The notes under the pieces are model-generated. The model searched no databases. It was not told the DNA's origin and was given only the letters and a program-made list of their open reading frames with translations. This document shows positions 25,390 through 37,599 of a stretch of 64,000 bases of DNA, piece by piece (positions within the stretch are counted from its first letter, which is position 1; every line of letters starts with the position of its first letter). The translations under genes were made by a program, and so were the position numbers. Where the stretch lies: the NCBI RefSeq assembly GCF_005239225.2, contig NC_133288.1, positions 7,645,035 to 7,709,034 on the forward strand, in the 5' to 3' direction. The stretch is from Populus alba. Taxonomy: Eukaryota; Streptophyta; Magnoliopsida; Malpighiales; Salicaceae.

Positions 25390-25930
25390 ATATTTTTCTT
25401 TTTTCAAATCCAATTTTGACTGCGATTAATATAATATAACTCAATGTGGATGAGTTGATAGTACAACAATAACATATAAGACAACTAAAAATTTACGTGG
25501 TTCATCTAATTTGGCTACATTCACAGGGCAAGTATAGAAGGATTTTACTAAGTAATGTGAAAATTACAACCTCTCTCAAATAATAGAAAAACAATTAAGA
25601 ATATTTTTATTACTAGAAGAAAACACATCACTTATTCTTTTACAAATACCTTATAATTTTGTGGGATTACTCTTTTTTCATTTCCCTTTTCTTTTTTATA
25701 TCTTAATGTGCATATAAGATAAGGATACAACCTATTTATAGACAAGTTTCCTTACCTTTGTCTTATAAAAAACAAAAACAAGGCAAGTGGCACAATTGGT
25801 GTTGCAAGTGGCACCAATTGGTGCCTATAATTATTGTGGATGGCTTCACCTGCTTTCACTTTTATTGACTTAGGTGGCTGGCTTCACATTCCTTTCATCT
25901 TTTACCTTTTCCAAATATATAATTCTTAGC
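25390..25930 (-). repeat. Probable LTR retrotransposon fragment (copia-like LTR)
   Basis: On the minus strand there is a CTATAAATAGG box (plus 25,732-25,742), preceded by repeated 'ggtgccac.tgcaacacc' stretches and followed by 'ttacgtgga.' sequence of the sort common near plant copia LTR ends. Neither terminus nor a target duplication was found, so it is a fragment or an unbounded solo LTR. Confidence 0.4.
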
Positions 25931-27480
25931 ACTTTGCAAATACTCTTTATTTTTTTCCAATTTTTCAAAAGAAAGAAAGTGTATTTCTCCTAATGAAATG
26001 GTCATGGGTTATTCTTCAAGCTGGCTCTCCACCGTCCTTGATTTGCATGGTTTTTCTTGGCCACCGTAGGGGTTAGGGCTCCCAAAGTAACATGGCTAGA
26101 GAAACATAAAGCACCGAGGCATGCAGAATTGGACAGCTTGGGTTGCAGAATTACTCAGAGATGAGCTAGCGTAATCCTCTTTTTAAACATCTTGCTCAAG
26201 TATATATATGGCCATTAATTACTGTACTTGGCAGATATAGCTGCACACAGGAGAATAATTAATTAAAAAGGGTTTTACAGCTAATTGATGACATGAAACA
26301 ACCGAGACAAGAATGTACTGTCTGTGATGTCTCCCTCAGTGTCTCGAAAAACAACGTGACTTCTAGACATGCTCTTGACTTTGCAGAGTTACTGTGCACC
26401 CACGTTTTGTTTGTGGCAGGAACTGTGGAATATTTTGGAGAAAGGACCTCTTTTTGCGAATAAAATTAAACAGCAGTGATTAATAAAGTGACAATCATTT
26501 TGTTAATCTCTCTACCCCCCAGTGTTCTTTCTTAAGTTCCCTCTCTCTAATAATTTCGGCTACAATTCCCAACCTCGGTTGCCATTGTCCAGCTTGCTTG
26601 CTTGCTCAGATGCTCTTCTCTTCTGGGATTTAGATGTAAGAGAAGGAAACACACAATTTCGAAATGTTTATACTTTATCGTATGATCGGGAATATTACCC
26701 TAAGTCCCAAAGTTCATGCTTTTTTTAGGTGGTTAAACCCCAAGTCCACCGTCCAATTCTCGAGAATATTACCCTTGATCGGACCGATGCCTTTTCTTGC
26801 TGGTTAGACTGCAGACCATCATGCTATTTTGTTGCCGTAACCTTGCTGCTGATCTCTTGCTCCAGGTACGGTCCACCAAGTTTAAATCTATTGCAAGAGC
26901 AATGTTTTGGGCTGGGACCCATGAAGAGAAAAGGCCGAAGTGATCGATGGCAGATTTCTAGACTAAAACGACATCGGCCTGGAAATAAGTCAGAATTGTG
27001 GGCCATGTTGCCATGCTTTTATTTAATAAATTCATATAGTTAATAATCACTTTTTGTTTTATTTGAGAAAACCCACACCTCAAAAAACTTATTTTATGTA
27101 TTCAGGTTAGCTAGTAAAAATCTAACTAGTTGTTTCAAGCTCTTATAAAAAATACATGCCTTGATTTGAACTCAAAACCTACTGATCAAATCTCAAATTT
27201 TTTGCTATCACGTCACGTCAAGTCTCTTGGGAACGTTAATAATTAACCGTTAAATAGTAAAATTACTCATCTGTTCAGTGATTTGTTTTTTCTTTTTAAA
27301 AAAACAAATATGATATTATACTTAGATTATGTTTGGTTAATATTTTAAAGCTTATGAGATAAGATGAATTTAATTAAAAATAAATATATAGAGATATAAA
27401 AAATAGAACTACGTTTAATATAATTTTAAAATGAATTTTTATTATTTTAAAACCTGAATTATAAAATGATATAATATCTC
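25931..27480. other. Intergenic, no supported gene
   Basis: Two open frames on the plus strand (26,522-26,728 and 26,729-27,043) have no recognisable domain. The phrase 'gaatattaccct' occurs twice (about 26,690 and 26,764) within them. 27,050-27,480 is AT-rich. Nothing here can be called. Confidence 0.4.
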
Positions 27481-28032
27481 TGGTAAATGCTTTGTTCCTG
27501 GTATAGTTAATTATAATACTTTCATAAAGGGCTTCTGTCAAGTATGGACGATCTGTGATGAATAAGAGATTTTCAGGGACATTCGTGCTTCTGGCCATGC
27601 TCTAGATTTAAAAACTTACACTAATTTGCTTGATGGCTATTGCAAACAAGGGTACATTGAATAGGCTTTGGCACTATTTCGAGAGATTCAAAGTAGAGAT
27701 ATTTAGCCAGACTTGGAACCTCCAACACCCTTATCGATCAATGGTATGTAATTGAAGCACGAGAGCTTCTTATAGAAATGGAAGAAGATGGCTGCATGCC
27801 AAATTATTGCTCTTATAATGTCATAATCCGAGGATTTCTCCTACACAAAGATACATCAAAGGCAAGGAAACTCAATGAAATGGTCAATCGTGGATTCTCT
27901 GCAGATTCTGACACCAAAACCTTGCTGGGAGATCTATTCCCTGTTGATGGGAGTCCTGCTTTAAAACAATTACTTGTGCCTTCTGAAGGTTGCCAAGGTG
28001 AAGTAAACTTTGAAAACTTGATATTGACTTGA
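27481..28032 (+). pseudogene. PPR protein fragment (Rf-like, P-class), C-terminal end
   Basis: Conceptual translation gives typical P-class pentatricopeptide repeats: NYNTFIKGFCQ, then TYTNLLDGYCKQGYIE, then ALALFREIQS, with in-frame stops after each of several motifs. After 'tcaatggtatgt' (about 27,750) the frame jumps into IEARELLIEMEEDGCMPNYC. About one 35-residue PPR unit is missing there compared with the sister fragment at 29,970-30,175. The last part, 27,778-28,032, stays open and ends naturally, like the C terminus of Rf-like proteins. Intact members act in mitochondria on organellar RNA. This copy has no start, no targeting peptide and several stops, so it is dead. Confidence 0.8.
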
Positions 28033-29094
28033 TTAATTGTAGATTCTATTTCCACCGCATCTCATATATTATTTATGATATGATTTTGCACAAAGTCCAG
28101 CATCCCTTGTCTTGTTTTCGACTGGGTGTGAATTCTCATTAGTGCTCAATTGAAGGAAAAAAGAAACAGCTACTGTCATATAATTGGATTCTGCTACCAT
28201 AATTTATCCTTTAATTCTCGGGTTATAGTTAAAAGTAACAAAAAAGGTATCGCATTCAAATGCCTTTATGAGGTACTCTTAGAATCTTAGCGTCCAACAG
28301 TTGTTTCCATCAGAAGCATATTGCTTCATACATTCCACTAGACAAGTAGTATGGTTCCCTGATGGAAATATGGTAATGTTTAAGACTTGTAGTGTTTCCC
28401 ATATGCAAAGCGTTAAGTATCATTATCTGTTTTTTACAAGTTTTGAAATGGAACCAAATGGTTCGGCTATAAAATTTGGCAGGAAGTTCCAAAGAAACTC
28501 AAAACCCTGATGTAAGTACTGGCTAAAGAATTCACTCTTTCACTACTACCTGTACACCTGCTGAAGCTTTTGTGGACCCATCTAAGCTGAAGAGGCCATA
28601 TGCAGGCAAAAAATGGATATTTTAGGGTTCTGGCACGTTGCTTGTTATGATGCAGGGGCTCTGCTGGTCATCAATGAAGTAATCAACTATTAATGATAAG
28701 GCCTGGTGTTGGATTTTGTGGTCAATGTTGATTGTTTGGAATTTAGAAATTGCATTTAGCATGTTTATATACTCGTGCACACGGACAAAATTTAGTCCTA
28801 CCATTGGTTAAACTGTTTTACATCTGAAAATCCTCTGGAAGTTAAGTTAACCTGGAAATAGAAGAAATGGAAAGGGAAGAAGGAAAGAAAACCTAAAACC
28901 AATCCTGAATCTAGTTTATAAGGTGACGAAGAAGGAGAGCATTCTTCTCAAAGTACCTGACCTGATAGATAATTCCTCATTGATGATCACTGGATGATTT
29001 AAGAGTATCAACGCACTTCTTTCCACTGTACCTCAGGGCCCCATTCCACCACTATGCCCTCTTCCATGCTAAAACCTCCATTTCATTTTGTAGT
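28033..29094. other. Former 3' flank of the PPR locus
   Basis: About 1 kb with no open frame of note and no clear repeat. It lies between the PPR fragment and the first copy of a duplicated flank. Confidence 0.4.
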
Positions 29095-29965
29095 GCTTTG
29101 CACTCAAAAATTAATTGACATCAGTGAATTAGCATTTAACTGCGTTTGCATGCTATTAAGAATCCTTGAATGCATTTCGGTCATAATTCACTAATTTGTA
29201 TTCGGGAAATTTTCTATAATGGCTTCCAAAATTTACAAGGCCAATTGGAGTTGCATGGTGACTTGAAGAGTTGCTTCAGCGATAACTTATCATGACCCTG
29301 GAAGTACATTTGCTGGTGCTTCCCTTGTTTGTATCGCAACACCATTTGACAACTTAGAGCCAGAATCTTTAGCTGGTGTATACAAGAGAACGCTGTAATT
29401 CCAAAAAAACAGGTGATTTTTTGGGCTTATTATTGGAATTAAGCTGAATGAACCTGCATCCTACTTGTAGAAGCATGTGAAAATTCTGCCCATCTTGTAT
29501 TAACTGCTGGAAAAGGAATCTAGTGAAACTTTTGCCTCCATTGATAGCAACATATTAGGATGCTGGCCTTGGAGCTGATATTTTACAAATTTTCATGTCT
29601 GTACTCAATGGAAATGATTCAAAGTTAGAAAAGGTGAAGAAATTAAATCCTGCAGGCTTCAGCTGTAGGTAAACTTCTTCATTCTTGTAGCAGGATTAAG
29701 TTGTGTGATTAACTTTTGCACAATCAGACTGCCATGTTACCACTTCTGATTCTAGTTATGATTATATAAGAAGCTGTATTTATTATGCTGTATTTAGAAA
29801 TTGAGTTGGATTAATATGGTAGCAGATCACAGCATTATTTAAAAATGCAAGCTACATGAGTCCCCATGGAATGGAAGACTAACTATTTAAGCAGTGTACA
29901 AGTGTACTCAAGTTTTGAAAAATGTCCAGGTAATTTATAATGGGGAGGAAAAACTATAATTAGCA
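29095..29965. repeat. Duplicated PPR 3' flank, copy A
   Basis: Block order and wording match 30,290-31,275: 'gtgaattagcattt', 'ggaagtacatttgctg.tg..tcccttgtttgt', 'cttattattgga', 'cttcttgtag.a..attaag' and 'catggaatggaag'. The copies differ by many substitutions and indels, so the duplication is old. No coding sequence seen. Confidence 0.7.
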
Positions 29966-30185
29966 TGTTGATGAGGCGTTGGCACTATTTCAAAATATTC
30001 AAAGAAGCGTGGTGAAGCCCAACTTGCTAACCAGCAACATTGTTATTGATGGTATGTGCAAGTCTGGGAAGCTTAAAGAGGCAAGGGAACTATTTTCTAG
30101 ACTCGCTGTTGAGGGTTTGCAGCCTGGTTCTTATGCATACACTTCATCAATCAGTGGATTTTGTAAATAAGGATTAGCCATTGAA
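29966..30185 (+). pseudogene. PPR protein fragment (second copy)
   Basis: The translation runs DEALALFQNIQRSVVKPNLL, SNIVIDGMCKSGKLKEAREL and LQPGSYAYTSSISGFCK, about two P-class PPR motifs, and then hits a stop. Nothing upstream or downstream continues the protein. It lies between two copies of a duplicated flank, so it probably came with a tandem duplication of the locus whose other half is at 27,481-28,032. The DGMCKSGKLKEAREL part is exactly what is missing from that other fragment. Confidence 0.8.
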
Positions 30186-30289
30186 GCATAGTTTAGCTGA
30201 TGCTGCTTTGATTATTCTGGCAACTTAATTATAGATTCGACTGCCATTGCAACCCTTTTTTTCTTATCACAAATGTTTCTTTTTTCTTT

Positions 30290-30815
30290 GGAGTGCTTAA
30301 TTCAAGCTCAAAACCTTTAGACATCGGTGAATTAGCATTTTACTGGTTTTACATGCTATTAGCTATCTTTGTTTGCGTTTTTTTTTTTTCTTGTATAGCT
30401 TATTTGTATTCGCTTGCTATAATGGCTCTGTAATTTGCATAGTTTAGCTGACACAGGGTATCAAGGGGCATTTGAAGTTTATGGGGTCTTCCCCAGAATA
30501 CTGAAGCATTCCAAATTCTTGCTGTAGGCTTGCCAATTGGAGCTGTGTTTGCTGGTGACCATGGATGGAAGTACATTTGCTGATGATTCCCTTGTTTGTC
30601 ATGCAGAATTGAGTGCCTGAAAAAAATATCAAAATTGAAATTTTAGCTAGTTTATGTAAGAAGGAGCTGTAGTTCAAAATAATTTGTGGCAAAAGCCCGG
30701 TGGAAACTCTCGTGTGAAAGAAATTGAGGTTTTCTGCTTATTATTGGAAGTTAGCTGGACGTACCAGCCTCCCTATTCATAGATGCATTTGGAGATTCTA
30801 GCATACATACATACA

Positions 30816-30847
<32 letters not shown>

Positions 30848-31275
30848 CATACATACATACATACATATATATATATATATGGACTGCTGAAATGGAAATT
30901 TAGTAAAACTTGTGCTTCATAGTTAGCGCAGATCAGGAACTTTGCCTCGGAGCTGATGTTCTACAAAACGTGCTGTCTGTACTTGATGGGAGAAAAAGAA
31001 TTCAATGTTAGGAATTTTAATCGAGCAGTTAAGGTAACATTCTTCTTTCTTGTAGTAGAATTAAGCTCTGATGTAACTTTTGTCCGATCAGAAAGTTGTG
31101 ATTACGGTTTTATTATTGAAGAAAACTGTAATTAAGGAGGATGTACAGAGAGGTTGAGTTGGGCCAATATGATGACAGCATTTATTTGAAACTTCTAGCA
31201 ACATGACTGCACATGGAATGGAAGGTTCAACTACTTCAGAAGTGTTTTATAATGGGAGATTAACGAGCATGTTCT
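30290..31275. repeat. Duplicated PPR 3' flank, copy B
   Basis: Second copy of the 29,095-29,965 block, in the same orientation. It has gained a (CATA)n microsatellite at about 30,803-30,866 followed by a short TA run. No coding sequence seen. Confidence 0.7.
30803..30880. repeat. Microsatellite (CATA)n with a TA tail
   Basis: About fifteen CATA units with one interruption, then an AT dinucleotide run. It is absent from the equivalent place in copy A. Confidence 0.9.
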
Positions 31276-31559
31276 CAGCCGCTGCTTCCATGAATTTTCT
31301 TTTCTTATTCTCTCTTAATGCTAAATGCCCTCATAAAATGAGAATTAACAAAAAAAAAAAGTGCCCTTTGTGGATAGTAATATTTTGATTATTATGTGTA
31401 TTTTCAAAAACTTCTAAATTAAATTTTATCGTGAAACACTTGCAATAACTATTGAAGAATATTACAATAGTAGAGAAACCAGAAAAAAAAATTAGTGGAA
31501 ATTTCGGTAAATTTAGTAGAAATTTTATCATTTTATATGCTAAATGTTATGATTTGATA

Positions 31560-31785
31560 AATAAAATTGGTCTTATTTGTTTTTGTATTTTAAAAACGAT
31601 TTTAAAAAAAATTAAATTTTTTATTTTTTTATTGACTTCAAATTAATATGTTTTAGTGTTTTTAAATCAATTTAATATGCTAATGTCAAAAATAATTTTT
31701 TAAAAATAAAAAAAATATTATTTTAATATATTTTTTAATAAAAAATATTTAAAATATAACCACAATCACATTCTAAAATACACGA
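31560..31785 (-). mobile_element. MITE-like AT-rich element
   Basis: A 'ttgtttttg.attttaaaa' end on the left and 'aaaatataaccacaatcaca' on the right enclose strongly AT-rich sequence with a '.taatgtcaaaaataatttt' core. This layout recurs very often in poplar sequence, as I recall. A shorter relative is at 43,985-44,130. Termini and target duplication are not exact enough to place a superfamily. Confidence 0.45.
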
Positions 31786-34698
31786 TAAACTATTTTGACT
31801 TTAATTTCAAAAAACTTCAAATATCTAGAGTGATAGTTGATATGTATAAACTTTAAGTATAAAAAAAATGGAGAAACAAGAAAGGGAGCCTTAAAGGCGC
31901 AAGTTCATCTCAATATGTTGCTTGTCTCCATTTGTCCCCCATTTAGAACTTTCCGCCAAATGGACCGAATGGTGCATTCGATCCCTCTACTTTCAGCTTT
32001 ATCTTACTTTGATTCCCTTACTTTTCTTTAGCTTAATATTACCTTTTGTACTTCTGTTTTGTAATCAATTTTAATAGCCTTAAGATAGTCTTTGTTTTAT
32101 TATAGTAGTTATTATTTTTTAAAGTATATTTAAAAAAAACATATTAAAAAATATTTTTTTTATTTTTAAAAGATTTAATTTTACATCGGTGTGTATATTA
32201 TGTGTATTACTTGTTTTTTTAAAAAATTTATTTTGAATAATAAATTATAATCAAATAATGAATACTCGAATATATATAAAACATAATGAATAATATGAAT
32301 ATCTAAATTTGTTGTTTATAAATAAAATATAGATATTATTTTAGATTAAATAATTCTTTACTAAAACTTCATGACTGGAAAAAAGATATTAAACAAAATC
32401 AGTTGATTATCTTAAATTAATTATTGATTAATTTTTTTAAGCTAAAAAATATACAATTAAAAGCCTGAACCTCTGACAGCATACTACAAACCTTTAAATT
32501 GCATTGCATTTTTTATTCTAAATAATATTATATCTAAAAATTTAAAGTTTAAAATAAAATAAGATTTTGCTGATTTGGATATCTTAGTTTTTGCATCTTT
32601 ATCCGAGTTTACATGGAATAAATTTGGGTAATTACCTAAATGATTCATTGCACAAAATTATTTCAAATTAATATTAATAAAAGAAACTAAAAGGGAAAGG
32701 GGAGGAACATACTCATTTCACCCAGGATTTCAATGGTGATTTTACTCTTTAATCGAATAATATGGTTCTTTTCTTTTCTTTTTTTATGAACAAAAGAAAT
32801 ACTAAAATGCCTTTGGAGATATAATATATCCCTCCAGGTACAATTTTAGTTTTTTACTCCAGAGATACTAAAATTACTTCAATGCCCTCAAAGGTTTTTA
32901 AAAAAAAAAATACTTCAATCATGTGCCTCTCATGTCTTTTTCATATTGTATTTTTTGTTTGTTATTTGCTATTTTATTGAGAGTATCATGGTCTTTCAAT
33001 ATAAATTAAGCAATACTAAAATCTTAAAAGTTGTTAGCATGTACCTTCATTTGGAAGATGTAGCGCACTTTAAACAACTTGTGTGATACCTTTTGATGGT
33101 AAAAACTGTTATTTTATTATGTTGTTGAAAATATCTTTATATTTTCTTCTTCCTCTTGATGCACCACGTGTCGGCAAAAATTATGTGATTTATAATAGAT
33201 GCATCTTTTTTATTTTCTCTTTCCTACCCTCAAATTGCATATTGTTCTTGTTTGTTTATGATTTTTTTAGTTTTGGTTCTTTTTCTTTGATTTCCAAATT
33301 TTGTCATTGTTCTTTTTGTAAAAAACAAATCCTTTTTAATTCAGTTCTTCAATTAAAATTTTTTTATATATTTATTTTTTTCAATTTGATTATTATTTTT
33401 TTCAATTGTATATTTTGTTTTGGTCTTTTTATAAGAGTTTTATTGGTTTTTAATTCCACTCTTCAATCCAAAATCAATGGTGTATTTTTTTTTTTTCAAT
33501 TTTCTTATTCTTTTTAATTTTTCTTATTTTGTAAGGGTTATTTTTCTTTTCAATTTAATCGTCCAATAAAAAAAAAATAGTTGCCCTTTGATTTATTTAT
33601 TAAACTTCATTTTCATCATTATTCTTTTAACTATTATTTTTTGTTTTAGATCCCTTTGTCTAATTTTTTTTTTTTAATTTTGTTCTTCCATGTTTGATTA
33701 GGTGGGGATTGTGTTGTTTTTTTCATGTATGATATTTATAGTTTAATGACTCAAATCACAAGTTTATAAAATTAACGAAAGTTAACATTTTTTAAAAAAA
33801 AAAAAAAAAAATTTTGTGGTTTTCTTTAATTTTTATCGGGTTATCCTGATCTCATTATCTAAATTATGAATTTTAAGGGTTAACTCAGGTTGTATCATCT
33901 CTTATTACCTAAATTACATGTTTATAACACAATCTCAAGTTAGCTAAGATTGGTTTTTTATTCAATTTTTTACTTTCCAATTCTTTTTTAAGGTATCATG
34001 ATCTTTTTTTTAAAAAAAAAATTATCCATTTATTATAATTTTTATTTTTTTATTATCTAATTAAAATAAAATTAACTTATTAAACTTAATTTTAAATTAT
34101 TGATTTTTTTTTTTGTTTGAGATGCGCCAGTATCTAAACATCATTTTATAAATGGAGAAAAGATACCGACCCGTGAAAAGCGCTTGCACATGTCTATTTT
34201 TTACCTAATAGTGTTTTATCCCTGTGATATAACTCTAACTAAGGATGATTTTTAATGATTATAAATACAGAACCAAGAATGCCATAAAGACAAATAAGAG
34301 TAAAGGATCAAACTAATAAAACTTTGAGAGAAGAGGGACCAGATATAATATTAACGGGTCCCTTCACTTGACCCCCAGACCACATCTTGCCACTTACCCC
34401 CAATTTCAAACTCAAAACAAGAAAAAACACCCCACGCATTATAAATCTCCCTCTCTCTCTCGTTAATTACTGATTAATATCAGATTTCAAACACAAAAAT
34501 TAGTAGATTCTAAAACAAAACCCTTTCTTAAGCTTCACTCATCATAATCCTATAATTGCTCATCCCTTTCTCTCTCCCTATTATTGCTCATCTTCCTTTC
34601 TTTCTCTCTACCAAGAAAAGTTGTCAACTTGTCATCATTATTTTATTTTTTGAATATCTTAGTTCTTGATTTTGAAGGGTGCAGATTGGTTGGTTTTG
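31786..34698. other. AT-rich intergenic sequence and TPR-gene upstream region
   Basis: No gene. The T-rich open frame at 33,083-33,517 is low complexity. 33,820-33,960 contains a degenerate unit of the 'ggttatcctgatctcatt...gggttaactcaggttg' repeat that is tandem at 37,600-38,540. CT-rich stretches at 34,450-34,620 look like the 5' UTR of the TPR gene. Confidence 0.4.
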
Positions 34699-36983
34699 AT
34701 GGTGGTGATGGCAAACAAGATTGAGAGAGCACATCAAATGTACAGAGATGGAAACTACGAGGAAGCGCTTGGATTTTACACAGAGGCACTTTCCATGGCT
34801 AAAACTAAGCCACAAAAGATTGCTTTGCATAGTAATAGAGCTGCTTGTTATTTGAAATTGCATGATTTCAAAAAGGTATCAACTATTATATTTTTTAATG
34901 ATTTCGAAATAAAGGGTTCTTGTTATTTTATGCCAAGGAAGTGGTTTGTGATGTACAGTTTGGATTTTTGGATTCTGATTTTTGATGGGCTGGCGTCTTT
35001 TTTATGCAAGAAAGTGCTATGTTATGTGAAGATTGGATGTTTTAGTTCTGGGTTTTGATTGTTTACCACTGAAGTTTGATGTAGAATAGCTATATTGATA
35101 ATTTTTTTTATAGAGATTTTTGAACTGGGCTTATGGGAATTAGGAGGAGACTGTAGATTTTAAAAGTGTTTTTTGTGATTTTTTGAAACCAAATTTCGAT
35201 CTAGAATGGCCTTTAATATGTCTAAGAGACATAAAATGCCTGGATTCATCAATATCAAAATAATAAAATAATTAAAAAATCGCTTGGTCTCTACCAAAAT
35301 TTCTTGTATCTGCTATCCATATTGGAGGTGAATTTATTGGAGAAATAGGAAAGAAAGGGAGGAATTCGTGTGTGGACTATTATTGGGAGAACTTAATAAT
35401 GAAAAATGTTTTTTAAGATAGAATAGTATGGCTGTGGTAAGAGGTTGGAAGATTGGATAGGGATTTTATTCTGTTGTATGGAAGTGCTTCCTTGAAACTT
35501 GTTTTTTGGTGAATATTACCAACATTTACTGTTGTTTGATGATTTTATTTTAGGCAGCTGAGGAGTGTACATCAGTGCTTGAGCTTGATCACAATCACAC
35601 TGGAGCCTTGATGTTGCGGGCACAGACGCTAGTCACCCTTAAGGAGTACACCTCAGCACTCTTTGATGTCAATAGGCTGATGGAGTTGAATCCTTCATCA
35701 GAAGTTTACCAGAATCTTGAAGCTCGTCTGAGGACACAATTGGTATACCTTCCACCCTCTCTGCTTTTTATTTTCAGAAGATTATCTCCCCCCCAATATA
35801 ATTTAGGATATAAAAAATCATGTATATTTTACCAATTGGAAGGGGAACATGAGGCCCAATGATGTGCTCTGCTATAATATTGTGGCGAATTTTACTAATG
35901 ATCTGCAATACAAGTGGTCATTTTCCTTAGTCATAACCTGTCTTTATATTGATTCTCCGTTTGTCTTGGGAGCTTTCCTAAACTACTTAGAAGGAATATT
36001 TTGATCATTGTTAGCTAATCTATCAGGCTACGTAGTTGTTATAGAGAGATGCCCCCGTTGACTGACATGACAAGTAGAGGTCCAAGTTTGTTTTGATTTG
36101 GTGCTTGTGCAAGGATGCTAAACTTGTGCTCTATAAGAGTTGAAATTTGGGGGCTGTTCGGGAATTACAAGTTGGGCTTTCTTGTTGGCAAACCTATTTT
36201 TCCTTCTTTTTTTTTAAGCTATGCATTTGGAAGGCTGAAGAAGAACTACTTCTTTAGCCTTGCATTACATGGAAATGGTTAGGATTCTATATGACCAAAT
36301 TCCTAATTGTTATTGTGTTACTGAGACTAGTCTGACTAATGTTTTGTGGTGAAGATTGTGATTTTTTAGATATTATTGTCCTGAATGTGAGTTAAATAAT
36401 TTTTTTCTTTTTTGCATAAGGAAAGTCTCTTGCTCCAATACCTGAATCTGAAGTGGAGTTAGAAGAAGAGGAAGAAGATGAACATGAAGCAGAACCGTGT
36501 GGACAAGTGGAAATACAAGACGCAGCAACTGCACTAGTAGATATAAATCAGAAAAATGAGCCTTGTCAGACTACAAATGATGCTGAAGTTAGTGTTCATA
36601 AAACACCAGACATCAAGAAGATTTCTGTGGAAAGTACAGAAAAAAAATCTGAGCCAAGAACGACCATTGCTGCTGAGGTTATTGCTCAAGCTAGGAAGAA
36701 AGTTGAGCCTAGAAAAACTATTACTGCTGAAGTTATTGCTCAAGCACAGCGGAAGGCTGAGCCTAGAAACACTGCTCCTGCTGAAGCTGATACTAGGACA
36801 AAAGAATCAATTAAACAGAATTCTAATGGATGGCAAGCAATCCCAAAACCAAAGGGACACTCGACTCTGGATTATGCACGTTGGGACAGGGTTGAGGATG
36901 ACTCTAGTGAAGATGACGATGAGGAGGAGGAGGAGGATTCTCAGCCTCAATATCGGTTCCGTGTAAGAACATCTGGTGTGTGA
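34699..36983 (+). CDS. TPR-repeat protein with acidic C-terminal tail
   Basis: Three exons: 34699-34875, 35554-35742 and 36426-36983. They total 924 nt, or 307 residues. Residues ~6-120 form three tetratricopeptide repeats (MYRDGNYEEALGFYTEAL, NRAACYLKLHDFKKA, LVTLKEYTSALFDVNRLMEL). Then comes an acidic linker, followed by three ~19-residue repeats built on EPR.T...EVIAQA (about 195-250). A conserved-looking block WQAIPKPKGHSTLDYARWD follows, with an acidic end (SSEDDDEEEEED). TPR modules bind peptides and often act as Hsp70/Hsp90 co-chaperones or scaffolds; which applies here is unknown. ATG 34,708 (MANKIERA) is an equally plausible start. The exon 3 acceptor at 36,425 was chosen because the earlier AG leads to a stop. 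Confidence 0.85.
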
Positions 36984-37560
36984 TCAGTGAAGTGAAAAGG
37001 GGAATGCACAGTATCTGACAGAAATGTCAATCTAACTAATATCAGACCACAGTGAGAAGTCAAGATATTGGAACTGGACAGGGGCAGATGAGGAAGCTCT
37101 GTTGGCTCTATCATGCCAAAACTTTGAAAATGGGGATACTCCATCTTTGACATGCATTTAAGCTTGGTAACAGTTGAAATATGACCCTTGCTTAAGCAAT
37201 GACAGGAGATCTTCTACCTGTTACTCGAGCAAGTTTCCCTGTTTTAGCTATGGTGATGTACTTCTTATGCTCTACATTCCCGCATGATCAGGTGAAGAAG
37301 TTGAGTAGTTGTTGATGGTGATATGCTTTGCATCTTTCTTTGCAAATTACAGAAATTCCCAGCCCTGGTTTCAGCCTGCAAGGATGGAGGGGCAAGGGGT
37401 CAACTGAAAACTTGTTGAGCTATAATTGTTATTAGAGTAGCAGTTTGTAACCTTCAACTTTCTATAAGAACATAATATCCATCATTTGTATATGTATCAT
37501 AATCTTGAAGCATTTATCCGGTTATTAATTATTATTATTATTATTATTTATTAACAAAAA
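36984..37560. other. 3' UTR and downstream of the TPR gene
   Basis: Non-coding, moderately AT-rich, with an (ATT)n run at about 37,527-37,550. The first few hundred bases are probably 3' UTR. Confidence 0.4.
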
Positions 37561-37599
37561 CTAAAAAAGATGAGGTGAATTCACTGCACACCTCACAAA

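Noticed and set aside
26522..27043. Two consecutive plus-strand frames (68 and 104 codons)
   Set aside because: No recognisable domain, no splice partner and no supporting promoter. Left as unannotated intergenic sequence.
33083..33517. 144-codon plus-strand frame rich in F, L, I and S
   Set aside because: T-rich low-complexity DNA gives such frames by composition. The apparent membrane character is an artefact.
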